A stretch of 64,000 nt of DNA from Janibacter melonis (GTDB taxonomy: Bacteria; Actinomycetota; Actinomycetes; Actinomycetales; Dermatophilaceae). Below the pieces are notes generated by a model. That model had not been told where the DNA came from, made no database searches, and worked only from the letters and a program-made list of their open reading frames with translations. Where the stretch lies: contig NZ_JAJBZM010000002.1 of the NCBI RefSeq assembly GCF_020567375.1, positions 650,779 through 714,778 of the forward strand. Reading direction: 5' to 3'. The position numbers and the translations under genes were made by a program. Positions 1 through 10,320 of this stretch are shown here, in pieces (the first letter of the stretch is position 1; every line of letters begins with the position of its first letter).

Positions 1-2
1 AG

Positions 3-95
3 ACGATCCTCGGCGTCGCACTGGGCATCCTCACGCTGGTGTGCGCGGCGGTCGCCTTCGTCGCGTGGCGCCGTGAGGGTCCCCGACGCAGCTGA
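3..95 (+). CDS. C-terminal fragment of a membrane protein (5' end outside window)
   Basis: An open frame enters from the left edge and stops with TGA at 93-95. The 30 visible residues form one strongly hydrophobic stretch (TILGVALGILTLVCAAVAFV) followed by a short Arg-rich tail, AWRREGPRRS. This is a C-terminal transmembrane helix with a cytoplasmic positively charged end. Too little is present to name a family. It faces the convergent GlsB-like gene downstream. Confidence 0.5.
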   Translation, partial: TILGVALGILTLVCAAVAFVAWRREGPRRS

Positions 96-159
96 GCTCC
101 GGACGAAGAGCACGCCGCGGCTTCAGCCGCCGCTGGCGCCGGTAGCCGTGACGCACGTC

Positions 160-200
160 GCCCCCCGCACTCGCTCCGGACGGAGGTCGAGGCGGGGGGC
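160..200. terminator. Inverted repeat between convergent genes
   Basis: GCCCCCCGC at 160-168 is complementary to GCGGGGGGC at 192-200, with a 23-base loop. It lies between the end of the left-edge gene and the end of the minus-strand GlsB-like gene, where a bidirectional terminator would be expected. No U-tract is visible, which is common in high-GC actinobacteria. Confidence 0.45.
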
Positions 201-235
201 AAGACCGTCGCAAGGACGGTGCCAAGGCACTCACA

Positions 236-499
236 TCAGCGTCGGCCCGTGACCGCCTTGACGACGAAGAGCAGGATCACAGCGCCGAGGAGCGCGGTGA
301 GGAAGCTGAAGATGATCCCAGCGCCTTCCACGTCGACGCCGATGAGGCTGAGCAGGAAGCCACCGAGCAGACCGCCGACGATGCCGACGACGATGTTCAG
401 TGGGATGCCCATCTGCGCATCCGTGCCCATGAACTTGCTCGCGATCCACCCGGCGAGGCCGCCGATCACGATCCAACCGATGAAGCCGAGTCCGAGCAC
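236..499 (-). CDS. GlsB/YeaQ/YmgE family stress-response membrane protein
   Basis: A small protein of three closely packed hydrophobic helices rich in Gly (GFIGWIVIGGLAGWIASKFMG, then two more), the pattern of the transglycosylase-associated GlsB/YeaQ/YmgE family. These are inner-membrane proteins of unclear biochemical role, often induced by acid, osmotic or cell-wall stress. Several GTG codons could start it. The one at 499 gives 87 residues, the usual family length, and has AAAGG ten bases upstream. A GTG at 517 would add six residues. The frame is open further upstream, but that part is Arg/Ser-rich and unlike the family. Confidence 0.8.
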   Translation of the reverse strand: MLGLGFIGWIVIGGLAGWIASKFMGTDAQMGIPLNIVVGIVGGLLGGFLLSLIGVDVEGAGIIFSFLTALLGAVILLFVVKAVTGRR

Positions 500-703
500 G
501 ACAATCACACCTTTCACATCAGAAACACACACAACACTTGCGGGCCGACGATAGGCGGTGTAAGAGGTCTCCGAGGTTCTTGAGACGGGGCCAATCTGCA
601 CGTGCCCGCGTGGACGCGGTCGTCCACCGCACGAGTCAGCGCCTTGTGACCCTGCTGGAGACAGCGGTGGGCCTCCCGCAGGTGAGGCCCTCTCGCGACT
701 GCC

Positions 704-1243
704 TCAGACCCCGAGCTCCCACTCGGCGACGGTGCGGCAGCCGTGGTTGGCGTACCTCTGCAGCGAGATCCGCTCGGCCCGGCACCGAGCCGGCAGGGTC
801 GGGCCGAGCGCGGACCGGGTGGACCCGACGGTGACCCCGCCCGCCACGTGGTCGACTGTGAGGTGCGGGACGGGGTCGAAGCGCCCGCCGTACGGTGGGC
901 ACTGCGGGAAGGCCGCGACCAGCGCGGCCGTCAGCGAGGCGAAGGGGGCCGCCGGGTCAGGTCCCAGGTAGATGGTGCCGTCGGGGAAGACCCCCATCTC
1001 GTCCAGCACGAAGTCGATCGGCGCCGTCCTCGACGCGACCTCGGCGATCACGGCCAGGTCAGCGGCTGTCGGGGCGACGACCCACGGCGCGAGCAGGGTG
1101 ATGTGGGCGTGGACGAACGCGGCGTCGGTGGACACGAAGGAGCCGTCGTAGTGACGCGTCCGCTCGAGCACGAAGTCCTCGAGCTGCGGCACCGGAACGA
1201 CGAGCACGTGGTGCCCATCGGTCGCCGTGTCGCTCGTGCTCAT
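704..1243 (-). CDS. 2'-5' RNA ligase-like 2H phosphoesterase
   Basis: The 179-residue protein carries the two HxT motifs that define the 2H phosphoesterase superfamily (LigT, CPDase, YjcG): HIT at residues 47-49 and HLT at 127-129, each flanked by hydrophobic strands (FVHAHITLLAPW and VPHLTVDH). Members hydrolyse or form 2',5' or cyclic phosphodiester bonds in RNA or nucleotides. The substrate here cannot be read from sequence. The ATG at 1243 starts at the first conserved strand; an upstream extension of the open frame is low-complexity and was not used. Confidence 0.75.
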   Translation of the reverse strand: MSTSDTATDGHHVLVVPVPQLEDFVLERTRHYDGSFVSTDAAFVHAHITLLAPWVVAPTAADLAVIAEVASRTAPIDFVLDEMGVFPDGTIYLGPDPAAPFASLTAALVAAFPQCPPYGGRFDPVPHLTVDHVAGGVTVGSTRSALGPTLPARCRAERISLQRYANHGCRTVAEWELGV

Positions 1244-1324
1244 GGCCGCGACCCTAGGTCGGCGCCGCAGGAGGCCGCACGTCCGGACCGTCCCCGGATA
1301 CCCAGGACCTGCTTCCATGACCCC

Positions 1325-1501
1325 ATGTCACCCGCACGCCTGTGGTTCGCCGCCGCCCTCGTCCTCGGTGTCGCCGCTCGCATCGCGGACCGTGCGCTGT
1401 CAGGCGGCGGCGCCGACGTCACGACGGTCGTCCTCGTCGCCCTGATGCTCGTCTGCATCGGCATCGGCGCCACCTCGTGGTTCAGACGCAGCCAGCGCTG
1501 A
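1325..1501 (+). CDS. Small two-helix membrane protein, unknown
   Basis: A 58-residue protein with an N-terminal hydrophobic helix (LWFAAALVLGVAARIA), a Gly/Ser turn (SGGGADV), a second helix (TTVVLVALMLVCIGIGATSW) and a basic end (FRRSQR). It is divergent from the 2H phosphoesterase gene and is followed directly by a strong terminator, which supports a real transcription unit. No ribosome binding site is obvious. The family was not recognised. Confidence 0.5.
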   Translation: MSPARLWFAAALVLGVAARIADRALSGGGADVTTVVLVALMLVCIGIGATSWFRRSQR

Positions 1502-1517
1502 GCCCCTCACGACAGAC

Positions 1518-1551
1518 GAGGGCCCGGCCGTCACCGGACGACCGGGCCCTC
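1518..1551. terminator. Bidirectional terminator hairpin
   Basis: A perfect 10-bp stem, GAGGGCCCGG (1518-1527) and CCGGGCCCTC (1542-1551), lies between the small membrane protein gene and the convergent katG. It is placed to end both transcripts. Confidence 0.8.
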
Positions 1552-1565
1552 ACCTGCTCATGACG

Positions 1566-3884
<2,319 letters not shown>

Positions 3885-4059
3885 TCATGGTGCCGTGCTA
3901 TGTGCGGCGGTGGGACGCCTAGCAAAGGGGGAGGCGAAGGGGTGGTGAGGCCGGGCCGGGCGGCCGGCTCGGTCCCCCTTCGCCCGGTTTGCCCGAACTG
4001 CCCACGCGATGTCGGTCCCCGGGTCTAGCGTGACGACCGGAACTCGGGGGAGGGACACG

Positions 4060-4716
4060 ATGGGATCAGCTGACGCACGTGCGGGGGAGCAGGGAGCGGA
4101 CATGATGCTCGCGCTGCACGCGGCATTCCGGCGCGACCTGGGGCATCTCGCCCGGGCGGCCGAGGGGCTCACGAGACGGCCCGAGCGCCGTGCCGCGGTG
4201 GTGCGGGGGTGGGTCGCCTTCCGCGACGAGCTGCACCACCACCACACGGTCGAGGACACCTCGTTGTGGCCGGCGGTGCGCCGGCGCACGAGCGCCTGCG
4301 CCGACGCCGAGGTGCTCGAGGCGATGGAGTGGGAGCACGGCATCGTCGACCCGCTCGTCGAGGTCGTCGACGCCAGTCTCAGCGCGCCGGCGGGGGCCGG
4401 CCCGCTCGACGGCAGCGATCTCGCCGCGGCCGTCGACGAGCTGCACCAGCAGCTGAGCCACCACCTGCGGCACGAGGAGCAGGACGCCCTGCCGCTCGCG
4501 CTGCGGGTGCTCACCGCGCAGGACTGGCACGCCAACAGCGCCACCGCGCGCAAGACGAAGGGGCTGAGGACGATCCCCGCCTTCCTGCCCTGGCTCACGG
4601 ACGGCAGGACCGCCGAGGAGAGCGCGTCGACGCTCGCGCTCTTCCCCGGGCCGCTGCTCGCGCTCAACGGCCGTTTCTTCGAGCCGCGCTACCGACGCCA
4701 GGACCGCTGGCTGTGA
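4060..4716 (+). CDS. Hemerythrin HHE-domain protein
   Basis: A 218-residue protein whose first 145 residues show an HHE-type four-helix pattern of metal ligands: H20, the HHHHTVED cluster at 59-66, H93 (MEWEHG) and H134-H138-E139 (LSHHLRHEE). Such proteins bind a di-iron centre and sense or carry oxygen, NO or peroxide. The C-terminal third is a less conserved extension. The ATG at 4060 is preceded by a GGGGGAGGGA ribosome binding site. An in-frame ATG 51 bases upstream was not used because it lacks one. It sits beside katG, divergently, consistent with an oxidative-stress role, but that link is inference. Confidence 0.75.
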   Translation: MGSADARAGEQGADMMLALHAAFRRDLGHLARAAEGLTRRPERRAAVVRGWVAFRDELHHHHTVEDTSLWPAVRRRTSACADAEVLEAMEWEHGIVDPLVEVVDASLSAPAGAGPLDGSDLAAAVDELHQQLSHHLRHEEQDALPLALRVLTAQDWHANSATARKTKGLRTIPAFLPWLTDGRTAEESASTLALFPGPLLALNGRFFEPRYRRQDRWL

Positions 4717-4727
4717 CCGCCACGCGT

Positions 4728-4733
4728 TAGCCT
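4728..4733 (+). promoter_or_regulatory. -10 box of leaderless helicase-like gene
   Basis: TAGCCT ends seven bases before the GTG at 4741. No Shine-Dalgarno sequence lies in between, so the start codon is probably at or next to the 5' end of the mRNA. The same TANNNT-N6-8-start arrangement recurs at many genes in this window. Confidence 0.55.
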
Positions 4734-4740
4734 CTGGGGC

Positions 4741-7700
4741 GTGACCGCGACGCCCCCCGCACCGCCCCCGACACCGGGCCCGATGCGGCAGTGGCGCGAG
4801 GAGCTCATGGACCTCGGCGGGCCGAACACGCTCGTCTGGCCGCGTCGCGACACCTCCGAGGTCGTCACGCTCACCCGCGCCCACCCGGGCGGCGTCGCCA
4901 TGCTGCTCGCGGGTCGCACGGTGCGGCTCGGCGACCTCGTCCGCGAGACCGAGTCACGCCTCGCGGCGCAGCGCGCGGCCGCCCGTCTGCGGGCCCGCGC
5001 TGACGTCATCGCCGAGGAGCACGGGCTGAGCACCTGCTTCCTCGCGATGGGGACCGCGACCTGGCACACGAAGGACGAGGCCCGGCGCCCCGCCGCCCCC
5101 GTGATCCTGCGCCGCGTCGACCTCGAGCCGACCGAGCTCGACGGCGACATGCGGCTGCACTTCGTCGCCGACGTCGAGCTCAACCCTGCGCTCGTCGCCG
5201 CGCTGCGCACCCGGATCGGCAACCCCGGCGCCCTCACCCGCACCCTCGACCGGGGGCGCGACACCGGGCGTGGGGGCTTCAACCCCGAGCCGGTCTACGC
5301 CGCCCTCTCGACGCTGTGCGCCCAGGTGCCGGGCTTCGAGATCACGCCGTCGCTCAGCCTCGGCGCCTATCCCTACGGCAAGGCTGAGGCGATCTCCGAC
5401 CTCGCCGCCGTCGAGGAGGCCGTGACCGCGCACCCGGTCATCACCCGGCTCGTCGGTGACGCGCCCGCCGAGCAGCTCACCCCGCCCGACCCGCGCGAGA
5501 GCCGCCGCGCGCCCGAAGGGGTCGACCGCAGCGTCTTCGACCTGCCGGAGGACCAGCAGGGCGCGCTCGACCGGGTCGCCGCGGGCGAGGACCTCTTCGT
5601 CGAGGCGCCCCCCGGTGTCGACGCCGCCCGCTTCGTCGCCGCGCTCGTCGCGCAGTGCGCGGGCGACCAGCGTCGCGTCCTCGTCGTCTGCGAGAAGACC
5701 GGCGCCCTGAGCGCGGTCCGCGAGCGCCTCGACGACGTCGGCCTGGCCGATCTCGCCCTGCACATCACCGACCCGACCGCGCCGGTCGACCCGAACGTCA
5801 TCACGCAGCGGTGGCCCGAGCCGGACCCGCAGCGCGAAGGGGACGCTCGCGCCAGCCGTCGTGATGCCGCGCTCGCCGCCTCCGTCCTCGACGGGCACGC
5901 GCAGGCCGTGCACCTCGCCCGCGAGCCGTGGGGCGTGAGCATCGCCGACGCCCACGACCACGTCGTCGCGCTCTCCGCCGCGAAGTCGCCCCCGCGCTCG
6001 CGGGTGCGCCTGCCCCGCGGGGTGCTCGCCCGGCTCGACCTCGACGCCATGGAGGGCGCGGCCGAGACCGTCGAGCGGGTCGCCGCGGCCTTCGGCTGGG
6101 AGCGCCGCAGCGCGGCCTCGCCGTGGTGGCGGGGCCGGGTGGCGGGCGACGACGACGTGCGGCGCGTCGAGGACACCATCACGACGCTGCTCGACCGCGA
6201 CCTCGCGGCGCTCGAGACGACGATGGCCGAGGTCTTCCGCGACATCACGGAGCCGGTCGCCCAGTCGCCGGGCGACCACGGACGCTTCCTCTCCGCCGTC
6301 GAGCGGATCCGCGACACCCTCGACGTCTTCCGGCCCGAGCTCTTCGACGCCCCCATCGACCCGCTCATCGACGCGACCGGCGGGGCACCCGGGCTCGGGA
6401 TGCTCGAGCGGCGCCGTCTCGTGCGCCAGGCCCGCGCGCACCTTCGTCCCGGGCGTCCGCCCGAGGACCTGCACGCCGCTCTCCTCGCCGCGCAGGAGCA
6501 GCGCCAGGCCTGGGCCGCCCTCGTCGGCGGCGGCGGCCGGCCGCGCATCCCCGCGACCATCGACGACGCGCACCGAGCCTACGAGCGGGTGCACTCCGCG
6601 CTGGAGTCGGTCGAGGCCGCCGCGCCCCCGGCGGACGGGCACCTCGTCGACCTGCCGACCGACGAGCTGCGCTCGCGCCTGTCGGCGCTGCGGCGCGATC
6701 ATGCAGGCGCGGTCGCCGCGTCGGGGACGCGGGCCGACCTCGACGCCCTCGACGACCTGGGTCTCGGCGAGGTCGTCGACGACCTCGCCACCCGCCGGGT
6801 GCCCCGCCCCGCCGTGGGCGACGAGCTGCGCTACGTGTGGTGGATGTCGGTGCTCGCCGAGATCGGTCAGGTCGACAAGCGGTACGGAGCGGTGGCCGGC
6901 TCCGACCTCGACGCCGCGCTCTCCGAGTTCGTCCTCGCGGATGCCGCGACCGTGCGGGCGAACGCCTACGACCTCGCCGCCGAGCAGCGCCGCCGCTACC
7001 GCGAGACCGCGCGGGGGCACCGGCGCATGGCCCATGCCGTCGCCCACGCCGCGGCCGGACGCGGCCCGGGCGCCCCGCGCTGGTACGACGCGGTGAGCAC
7101 GTGGGGCGACCTGCTGCGCGCGGCAGCGCCCTGCTGGATGACGAGCCCGCTCGCCGTCGGCCTCCTCCTGCCGCCCGAGGAGCGCTTCGACGTCGTCGTC
7201 GTCGACGACGCGAGCCGGACCACCCTCGCCCGCACCGCCTCTGCGCTGGCCCGGGGCGGCCAGGTGGTCGTCGTCGGCGACACGACACAGCAGCGACCGG
7301 GCACCTGGACGACCGACCCCGCCGTCGTGCCGCCGGCGCCGACCGCGCCCGGTCTGGCCGACGTCGCCGAGGACCGTCTGCCGGTGGTCCCGCTTCGCAC
7401 GAGCGGTGACCCACGCCCCTGGCTCCCGTCGGCCCGCGAGCGGGGCGTCGTCCACACCCCGTCGCCCACCGGCGACCCCACGCCGCGGCTGCGCCGCGTG
7501 GACTCCGACACCGCTAGCGCCGAGGTCGAGCTCGTCGCCGCCCTCGTCGCCGAGGCGCTCGCCGACCCGTCGAGCTCGCTCGGCGTCGTCACCTTCGACG
7601 AGGCGCACGCGGCCGCGATCCGCTCCGCCGTCGCCGACACGCTCCGCGCCCGTCCGGAGCTCACCGCCGCGGCGGCCGCGCTGCCCGCCCCCTTCGTCGT

Positions 7701-8346
7701 CAAGCCGGTGCTGCGCTGGCAGCGCGAGCAGCGCGACCGCGTCGTCGTGAGCGTCGGACCGGTCTCCGCGCCGGGCTCCGGTGCGCCGTCGACCGGTGCG
7801 ACCGCCGCGCTCATGGCCCCCGGCGGCGACCGTCTCGTCGCGACCGCGCTCACCCGTGGCCGACACCAGGTCGACTGGGTCACCGGTCTGCGGGCCGCCG
7901 GTCTCACGGGTGCGCCGAGGACCTCCGGCGTCGAGGCGCTGCGCCACGTGCTCGTCGAGCTCGAGGCCGACCCCACGCCGGTCGCGGGCACCCCGCGGGT
8001 GGAGCCCGGGCCGCTCGTCGTCGGCTTCGTCGAGCGGCTGCGCTCGGCCGGGCTCGAGGTCGAGCTCGGTGTCGGGCAGGCCGGTCACCGTGTCGACATC
8101 GCCGTGGGCGACCCCGACTACCCGGGCTACCAGCTCGCGGTGAGCATCGACGGCCCCGAGTACGCGACCCGGGCCGGCGCCCGGCAGCGCGACCGGATCC
8201 TGCCCGGCGAGCTCACGGCGCTGGGGTGGCGGCACCTGCGGCTGTGGGCGACCGACATCTTCGCCGACCCGGCCCGCCAGGAGGCGAAGGTCCTGCGCGC
8301 CCTGCACCAGGCCTGCGTCGAGATCGACCGGGAGCGCGGGCGATGA
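4741..8346 (+). CDS. Large SF1 helicase-like protein with C-terminal Vsr/MTES_1575-type nuclease-like domain, motifs degenerate
   Basis: A 1201-residue protein built like the DUF4011-type helicases of actinobacteria, but the ATPase motifs are decayed. At the Walker A position residues 288-296 read EAPPGVDAA, with Asp294 and Ala295 where Gly and Lys belong. The DEAS-like Walker B is VVVVDDAS (818-825). The motif III region is GDTTQQRPG (846-854) and the motif VI region LVATALTRGR (1032-1041). The C-terminal 100 residues resemble the MTES_1575 endonuclease fold: D1119 in HRVDIAV, then SIDG (1135-1138) where the family usually has ECDG, then RDRILPGEL. ATP hydrolysis is therefore doubtful and cleavage uncertain. 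Start GTG with TAGCCT seven bases upstream. Translation is coupled to the next gene. Confidence 0.7.
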   Translation: MTATPPAPPPTPGPMRQWREELMDLGGPNTLVWPRRDTSEVVTLTRAHPGGVAMLLAGRTVRLGDLVRETESRLAAQRAAARLRARADVIAEEHGLSTCFLAMGTATWHTKDEARRPAAPVILRRVDLEPTELDGDMRLHFVADVELNPALVAALRTRIGNPGALTRTLDRGRDTGRGGFNPEPVYAALSTLCAQVPGFEITPSLSLGAYPYGKAEAISDLAAVEEAVTAHPVITRLVGDAPAEQLTPPDPRESRRAPEGVDRSVFDLPEDQQGALDRVAAGEDLFVEAPPGVDAARFVAALVAQCAGDQRRVLVVCEKTGALSAVRERLDDVGLADLALHITDPTAPVDPNVITQRWPEPDPQREGDARASRRDAALAASVLDGHAQAVHLAREPWGVSIADAHDHVVALSAAKSPPRSRVRLPRGVLARLDLDAMEGAAETVERVAAAFGWERRSAASPWWRGRVAGDDDVRRVEDTITTLLDRDLAALETTMAEVFRDITEPVAQSPGDHGRFLSAVERIRDTLDVFRPELFDAPIDPLIDATGGAPGLGMLERRRLVRQARAHLRPGRPPEDLHAALLAAQEQRQAWAALVGGGGRPRIPATIDDAHRAYERVHSALESVEAAAPPADGHLVDLPTDELRSRLSALRRDHAGAVAASGTRADLDALDDLGLGEVVDDLATRRVPRPAVGDELRYVWWMSVLAEIGQVDKRYGAVAGSDLDAALSEFVLADAATVRANAYDLAAEQRRRYRETARGHRRMAHAVAHAAAGRGPGAPRWYDAVSTWGDLLRAAAPCWMTSPLAVGLLLPPEERFDVVVVDDASRTTLARTASALARGGQVVVVGDTTQQRPGTWTTDPAVVPPAPTAPGLADVAEDRLPVVPLRTSGDPRPWLPSARERGVVHTPSPTGDPTPRLRRVDSDTASAEVELVAALVAEALADPSSSLGVVTFDEAHAAAIRSAVADTLRARPELTAAAAALPAPFVVKPVLRWQREQRDRVVVSVGPVSAPGSGAPSTGATAALMAPGGDRLVATALTRGRHQVDWVTGLRAAGLTGAPRTSGVEALRHVLVELEADPTPVAGTPRVEPGPLVVGFVERLRSAGLEVELGVGQAGHRVDIAVGDPDYPGYQLAVSIDGPEYATRAGARQRDRILPGELTALGWRHLRLWATDIFADPARQEAKVLRALHQACVEIDRERGR

Positions 8347-8543
8347 GCGAGGAGCCGACCCCACCTCGTCGGCGGAACCGTCGCGCGACCCACCCCGGCA
8401 CCTCGGAGGCGGCTCGGGCGGCGAGCGAGCAGGCCGACGAGCGTCCCCGCCGCCGTCCGGCGGCGACCTCCGGCGACGAGCCGACGGCCGGCGACGAGCG
8501 CGAGCGCTGGCTGCTCGAGCAGCGTCCGCCTCACTGGGGCTGA
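8343..8543 (+). CDS. Small hydrophilic protein coupled to the helicase-like gene
   Basis: A 66-residue, Arg/Glu-rich, probably disordered protein ending in RERWLLEQRPPHWG. Its ATG overlaps the stop of the preceding 1201-residue protein by four bases (ATGA), which implies translational coupling and equal expression. The Trp-containing C-terminal block is the only part that looks constrained and may be a docking motif for the partner. No known family was recognised. Confidence 0.65.
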   Translation: MSEEPTPPRRRNRRATHPGTSEAARAASEQADERPRRRPAATSGDEPTAGDERERWLLEQRPPHWG

Positions 8544-8552
8544 CCGAGGCAT

Positions 8553-8592
8553 GACGACGGGGTGAGGGCCGGCCGGCCCTCACCCCGTCGTC
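8553..8592. terminator. Perfect 20-bp palindromic bidirectional terminator
   Basis: Two 20-base arms (8553-8572 and 8573-8592) are exactly complementary with no spacer. The stem is almost all G/C (GGGTGAGGGCC on the left arm). It sits between the small coupled gene and the convergent mscL. Confidence 0.9.
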
Positions 8593-8623
8593 GTCGCGGC
8601 TGTGGCGGCCGCTGGTGGTGCGA

Positions 8624-8998
8624 TCAGATCTTGCCGCGGCCGGCGCGCAGCTCGTCGCGGATCTCGCGCAGGAGCTCGATGTCCTCAGCGGTGGTCTCCT
8701 CCTCCTTGGCGACGAAGCGCTCACGCATGGCCTGGTAGGGCTTGATGACGCCGAAGTAGACGACCGCCGCCATGATCACGAAGGCGACGAGCGCGGTGAG
8801 GAAGGGGCCGACGGTCTTGAAGCCGAAGATCTCGAGCTTGTCGAAGTCGAAGTTCTTGCCCCCGGTCACCTTGCCGATGGCCTCGAGGAGGAAATTGGTG
8901 AACGCGGTGACGACCGCGGCGAACGCGGTGGCGATGATCAGACCGGTGGCGATCTCGACGAGATTGCCCCGCATGAGGAAGTCCTTGAAACCCTTCAT
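8624..8998 (-). CDS. mscL: Large-conductance mechanosensitive channel MscL
   Basis: The 124-residue protein begins MKGFKDFLMRGNLVEIATGL, the typical N-terminal amphipathic helix running into TM1. A periplasmic loop (GGKNFDFDKLEIFG) follows, then TM2 (VGPFLTALVAFVIMAAVVYFG) and an acidic C-terminal helical bundle (EEETTAEDIELLREIRDEL). MscL pentamers open under extreme membrane tension and release solutes on hypo-osmotic shock. It follows the SAF and FmdB genes on the same strand, a conserved actinobacterial arrangement. Confidence 0.96.
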   Translation of the reverse strand: MKGFKDFLMRGNLVEIATGLIIATAFAAVVTAFTNFLLEAIGKVTGGKNFDFDKLEIFGFKTVGPFLTALVAFVIMAAVVYFGVIKPYQAMRERFVAKEEETTAEDIELLREIRDELRAGRGKI

Positions 8999-9119
8999 GG
9001 CGAGCCGTCCTTCACAGGGGTAGGGGTGCCGGTGCGGGAGCGCACCTTCGGACCAAGGATGGAAGTCCCCGGCCCCACCTGCAACATCAGCACCTCTCTC
9101 GGCGTGGCGCGCTCCCAGA

Positions 9120-9755
9120 TCACCCCCCTCGGGTCGTGAGGACGAAGCCCGTCGCGGCGTCCGCACCGAGCGCGTCGACGACGTCACCGGCGGCGGCGAC
9201 GGGCAGCGACACGACGGCGGTCGGCTCGGGCACGGCGGCGAGGTCGTCCGTCGTCGATGGGATGGCGACCACGGTGGCGCCGGTCGCCACGGGCTCGCGC
9301 CGGCCGGGTCTGTAGACGTCCACCCGGTCACCGACGGTCAGCGATCGCGCCGCGCCGAGGAGGGGGAGGGTGACGAGCCGGCGTCCCCGTCCGGCGGACG
9401 CAGGGTCCCAGCCGAGGACCCGGGCGGGGGTGATGACCTCGCCGGGGCCGATGGCGACGGTGGCCATCCGGCCCACGGCCTCGTCGGGTCTGGTCAGCGC
9501 ACCGTCGGGGGCTGCGGACCGCGGCAGGTCGACGACGGCGACGGCCTCGGCGAGCACCTCGGTGCCGGGTGGGACGTGGGCGCTCGCGACGAGGACGGCG
9601 CGGGTGGGCTCGGGGGCCTGCTGACCGAGAGCCAGCGTGAGCGCCAGGCAGAGGGCGGCGGCCGCGACGAGGCGACGCGCGACCCGTCGTCGCCACGCGG
9701 GGCGGCGGCCCGGTCCGAAGAGCGAGGGCAGCTGGGTCGCGAGGAGGTCGGCCAT
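9120..9755 (-). CDS. SAF-domain membrane-anchored protein (CpaB/RcpC-like)
   Basis: A 211-residue protein with one transmembrane helix (about residues 28-45, RLVAAAALCLALTLALG) and an extracytoplasmic SAF domain (about 52-118, with HVPPGTEVLAEAVAVVDLP and AIGPGEVITPARVL). SAF domains occur in the pilus assembly protein CpaB/RcpC and in antifreeze-like proteins. This single-domain form near mscL and fmdB is common in actinobacteria and its job is unknown. Only 40 bases separate it from the FmdB gene, so the two are likely co-transcribed. Confidence 0.7.
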   Translation of the reverse strand: MADLLATQLPSLFGPGRRPAWRRRVARRLVAAAALCLALTLALGQQAPEPTRAVLVASAHVPPGTEVLAEAVAVVDLPRSAAPDGALTRPDEAVGRMATVAIGPGEVITPARVLGWDPASAGRGRRLVTLPLLGAARSLTVGDRVDVYRPGRREPVATGATVVAIPSTTDDLAAVPEPTAVVSLPVAAAGDVVDALGADAATGFVLTTRGG

Positions 9756-9795
9756 GCCGGTGACGCTAGGCAGAGTCGCCGGTGCCGGCCAGGCG

Positions 9796-10146
9796 TCAGG
9801 CCGAGGGTGTGGAGGAGGTGCTCGTGCTCGAGGTGCTTGTGGACGACGCGCTCGAGGAGGAGGTCGACGACGTGCTCGACGAGTCCGAGCTGCTGCTCGT
9901 GGACTCGCTGCTCGTGCTGCTCGACGTCGCGCTGGAGGAGCTCGACGACCCCGAGCTCGAGCCGTTGGCCGCGCGGGAGTCGTTGCGGTAGAAGCCGCCG
10001 CCCTTGAAGACGACGCCGACCGAGCCGAACTTCTTGCGCAGGGTGCCACCGCACTCGGGGCACTGCGTCAGGGCGTCGTCGCTGAAGGACTGGACCGCGT
10101 CGAAGGCATGGCCGCAGTCGGCGCACGCGTAGGCATAGGTAGGCAC
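9796..10146 (-). CDS. FmdB-family zinc-ribbon protein with Ser-rich tail
   Basis: The protein starts MPTYAYACADCGHAFD from a GTG and has paired cysteines C8/C11 and C29/C32 (CPEC) that form a small zinc ribbon, the FmdB/CxxC_CxxC_SSSS family signature. After the FKGGGFYRND block the last 50 residues are almost only Ser with some Thr, as often seen in this family. Function is unknown; it was named after a formamide-induced gene. A TATACT box lies eight bases before the GTG, so this start is preferred over an ATG 48 bases upstream and the mRNA is likely leaderless. Confidence 0.85.
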   Translation of the reverse strand: MPTYAYACADCGHAFDAVQSFSDDALTQCPECGGTLRKKFGSVGVVFKGGGFYRNDSRAANGSSSGSSSSSSATSSSTSSESTSSSSDSSSTSSTSSSSASSTSTSSTSTSSTPSA

Positions 10147-10154
10147 GAGTCCCA

Positions 10155-10160
10155 AGTATA
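10155..10160 (-). promoter_or_regulatory. -10 box of the fmdB-like operon
   Basis: On the minus strand TATACT is followed after eight bases by the GTG start of the FmdB-like gene. It is the best -10 match in the window. No convincing -35 box was found. Confidence 0.6.
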
Positions 10161-10199
10161 AGAAGTGCGAAGGGGTGCCCCTTACCACGTCCACCGCGG

Positions 10200-10301
10200 C
10201 CCCCCTTCGCCGAAGCCCGCTCGTGGTCCGCGAGACCCGGTCGTCGCCGGCCCGCGAGGAGCGGGCCTCACGGACGACGAGCGGTGCTCGGCGAAGGGGG
10301 G
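10200..10301. terminator. Large nested inverted repeat downstream of the antiporter gene
   Basis: Arms 10200-10230 and 10271-10301 (31 bases) are complementary except at four positions. Each outer end is a copy of the window's CCCCTTCG octamer motif. A second perfect 7-bp hairpin (GGCCCGC at 10249-10255 with GCGGGCC at 10261-10267) is nested inside. It follows the end of the CPA1 antiporter gene and precedes the fmdB promoter, so it most likely terminates antiporter transcription. Confidence 0.65.
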
Positions 10302-10320
10302 TGGGGTGGGGCGAGCCGGG

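Noticed and set aside
4954-8724. Minus-strand frame of 1256 codons
   Set aside because: Antisense shadow of the helicase-like gene. Composition is Arg/Gly/Ala repeats typical of the wrong strand of GC-rich genes.
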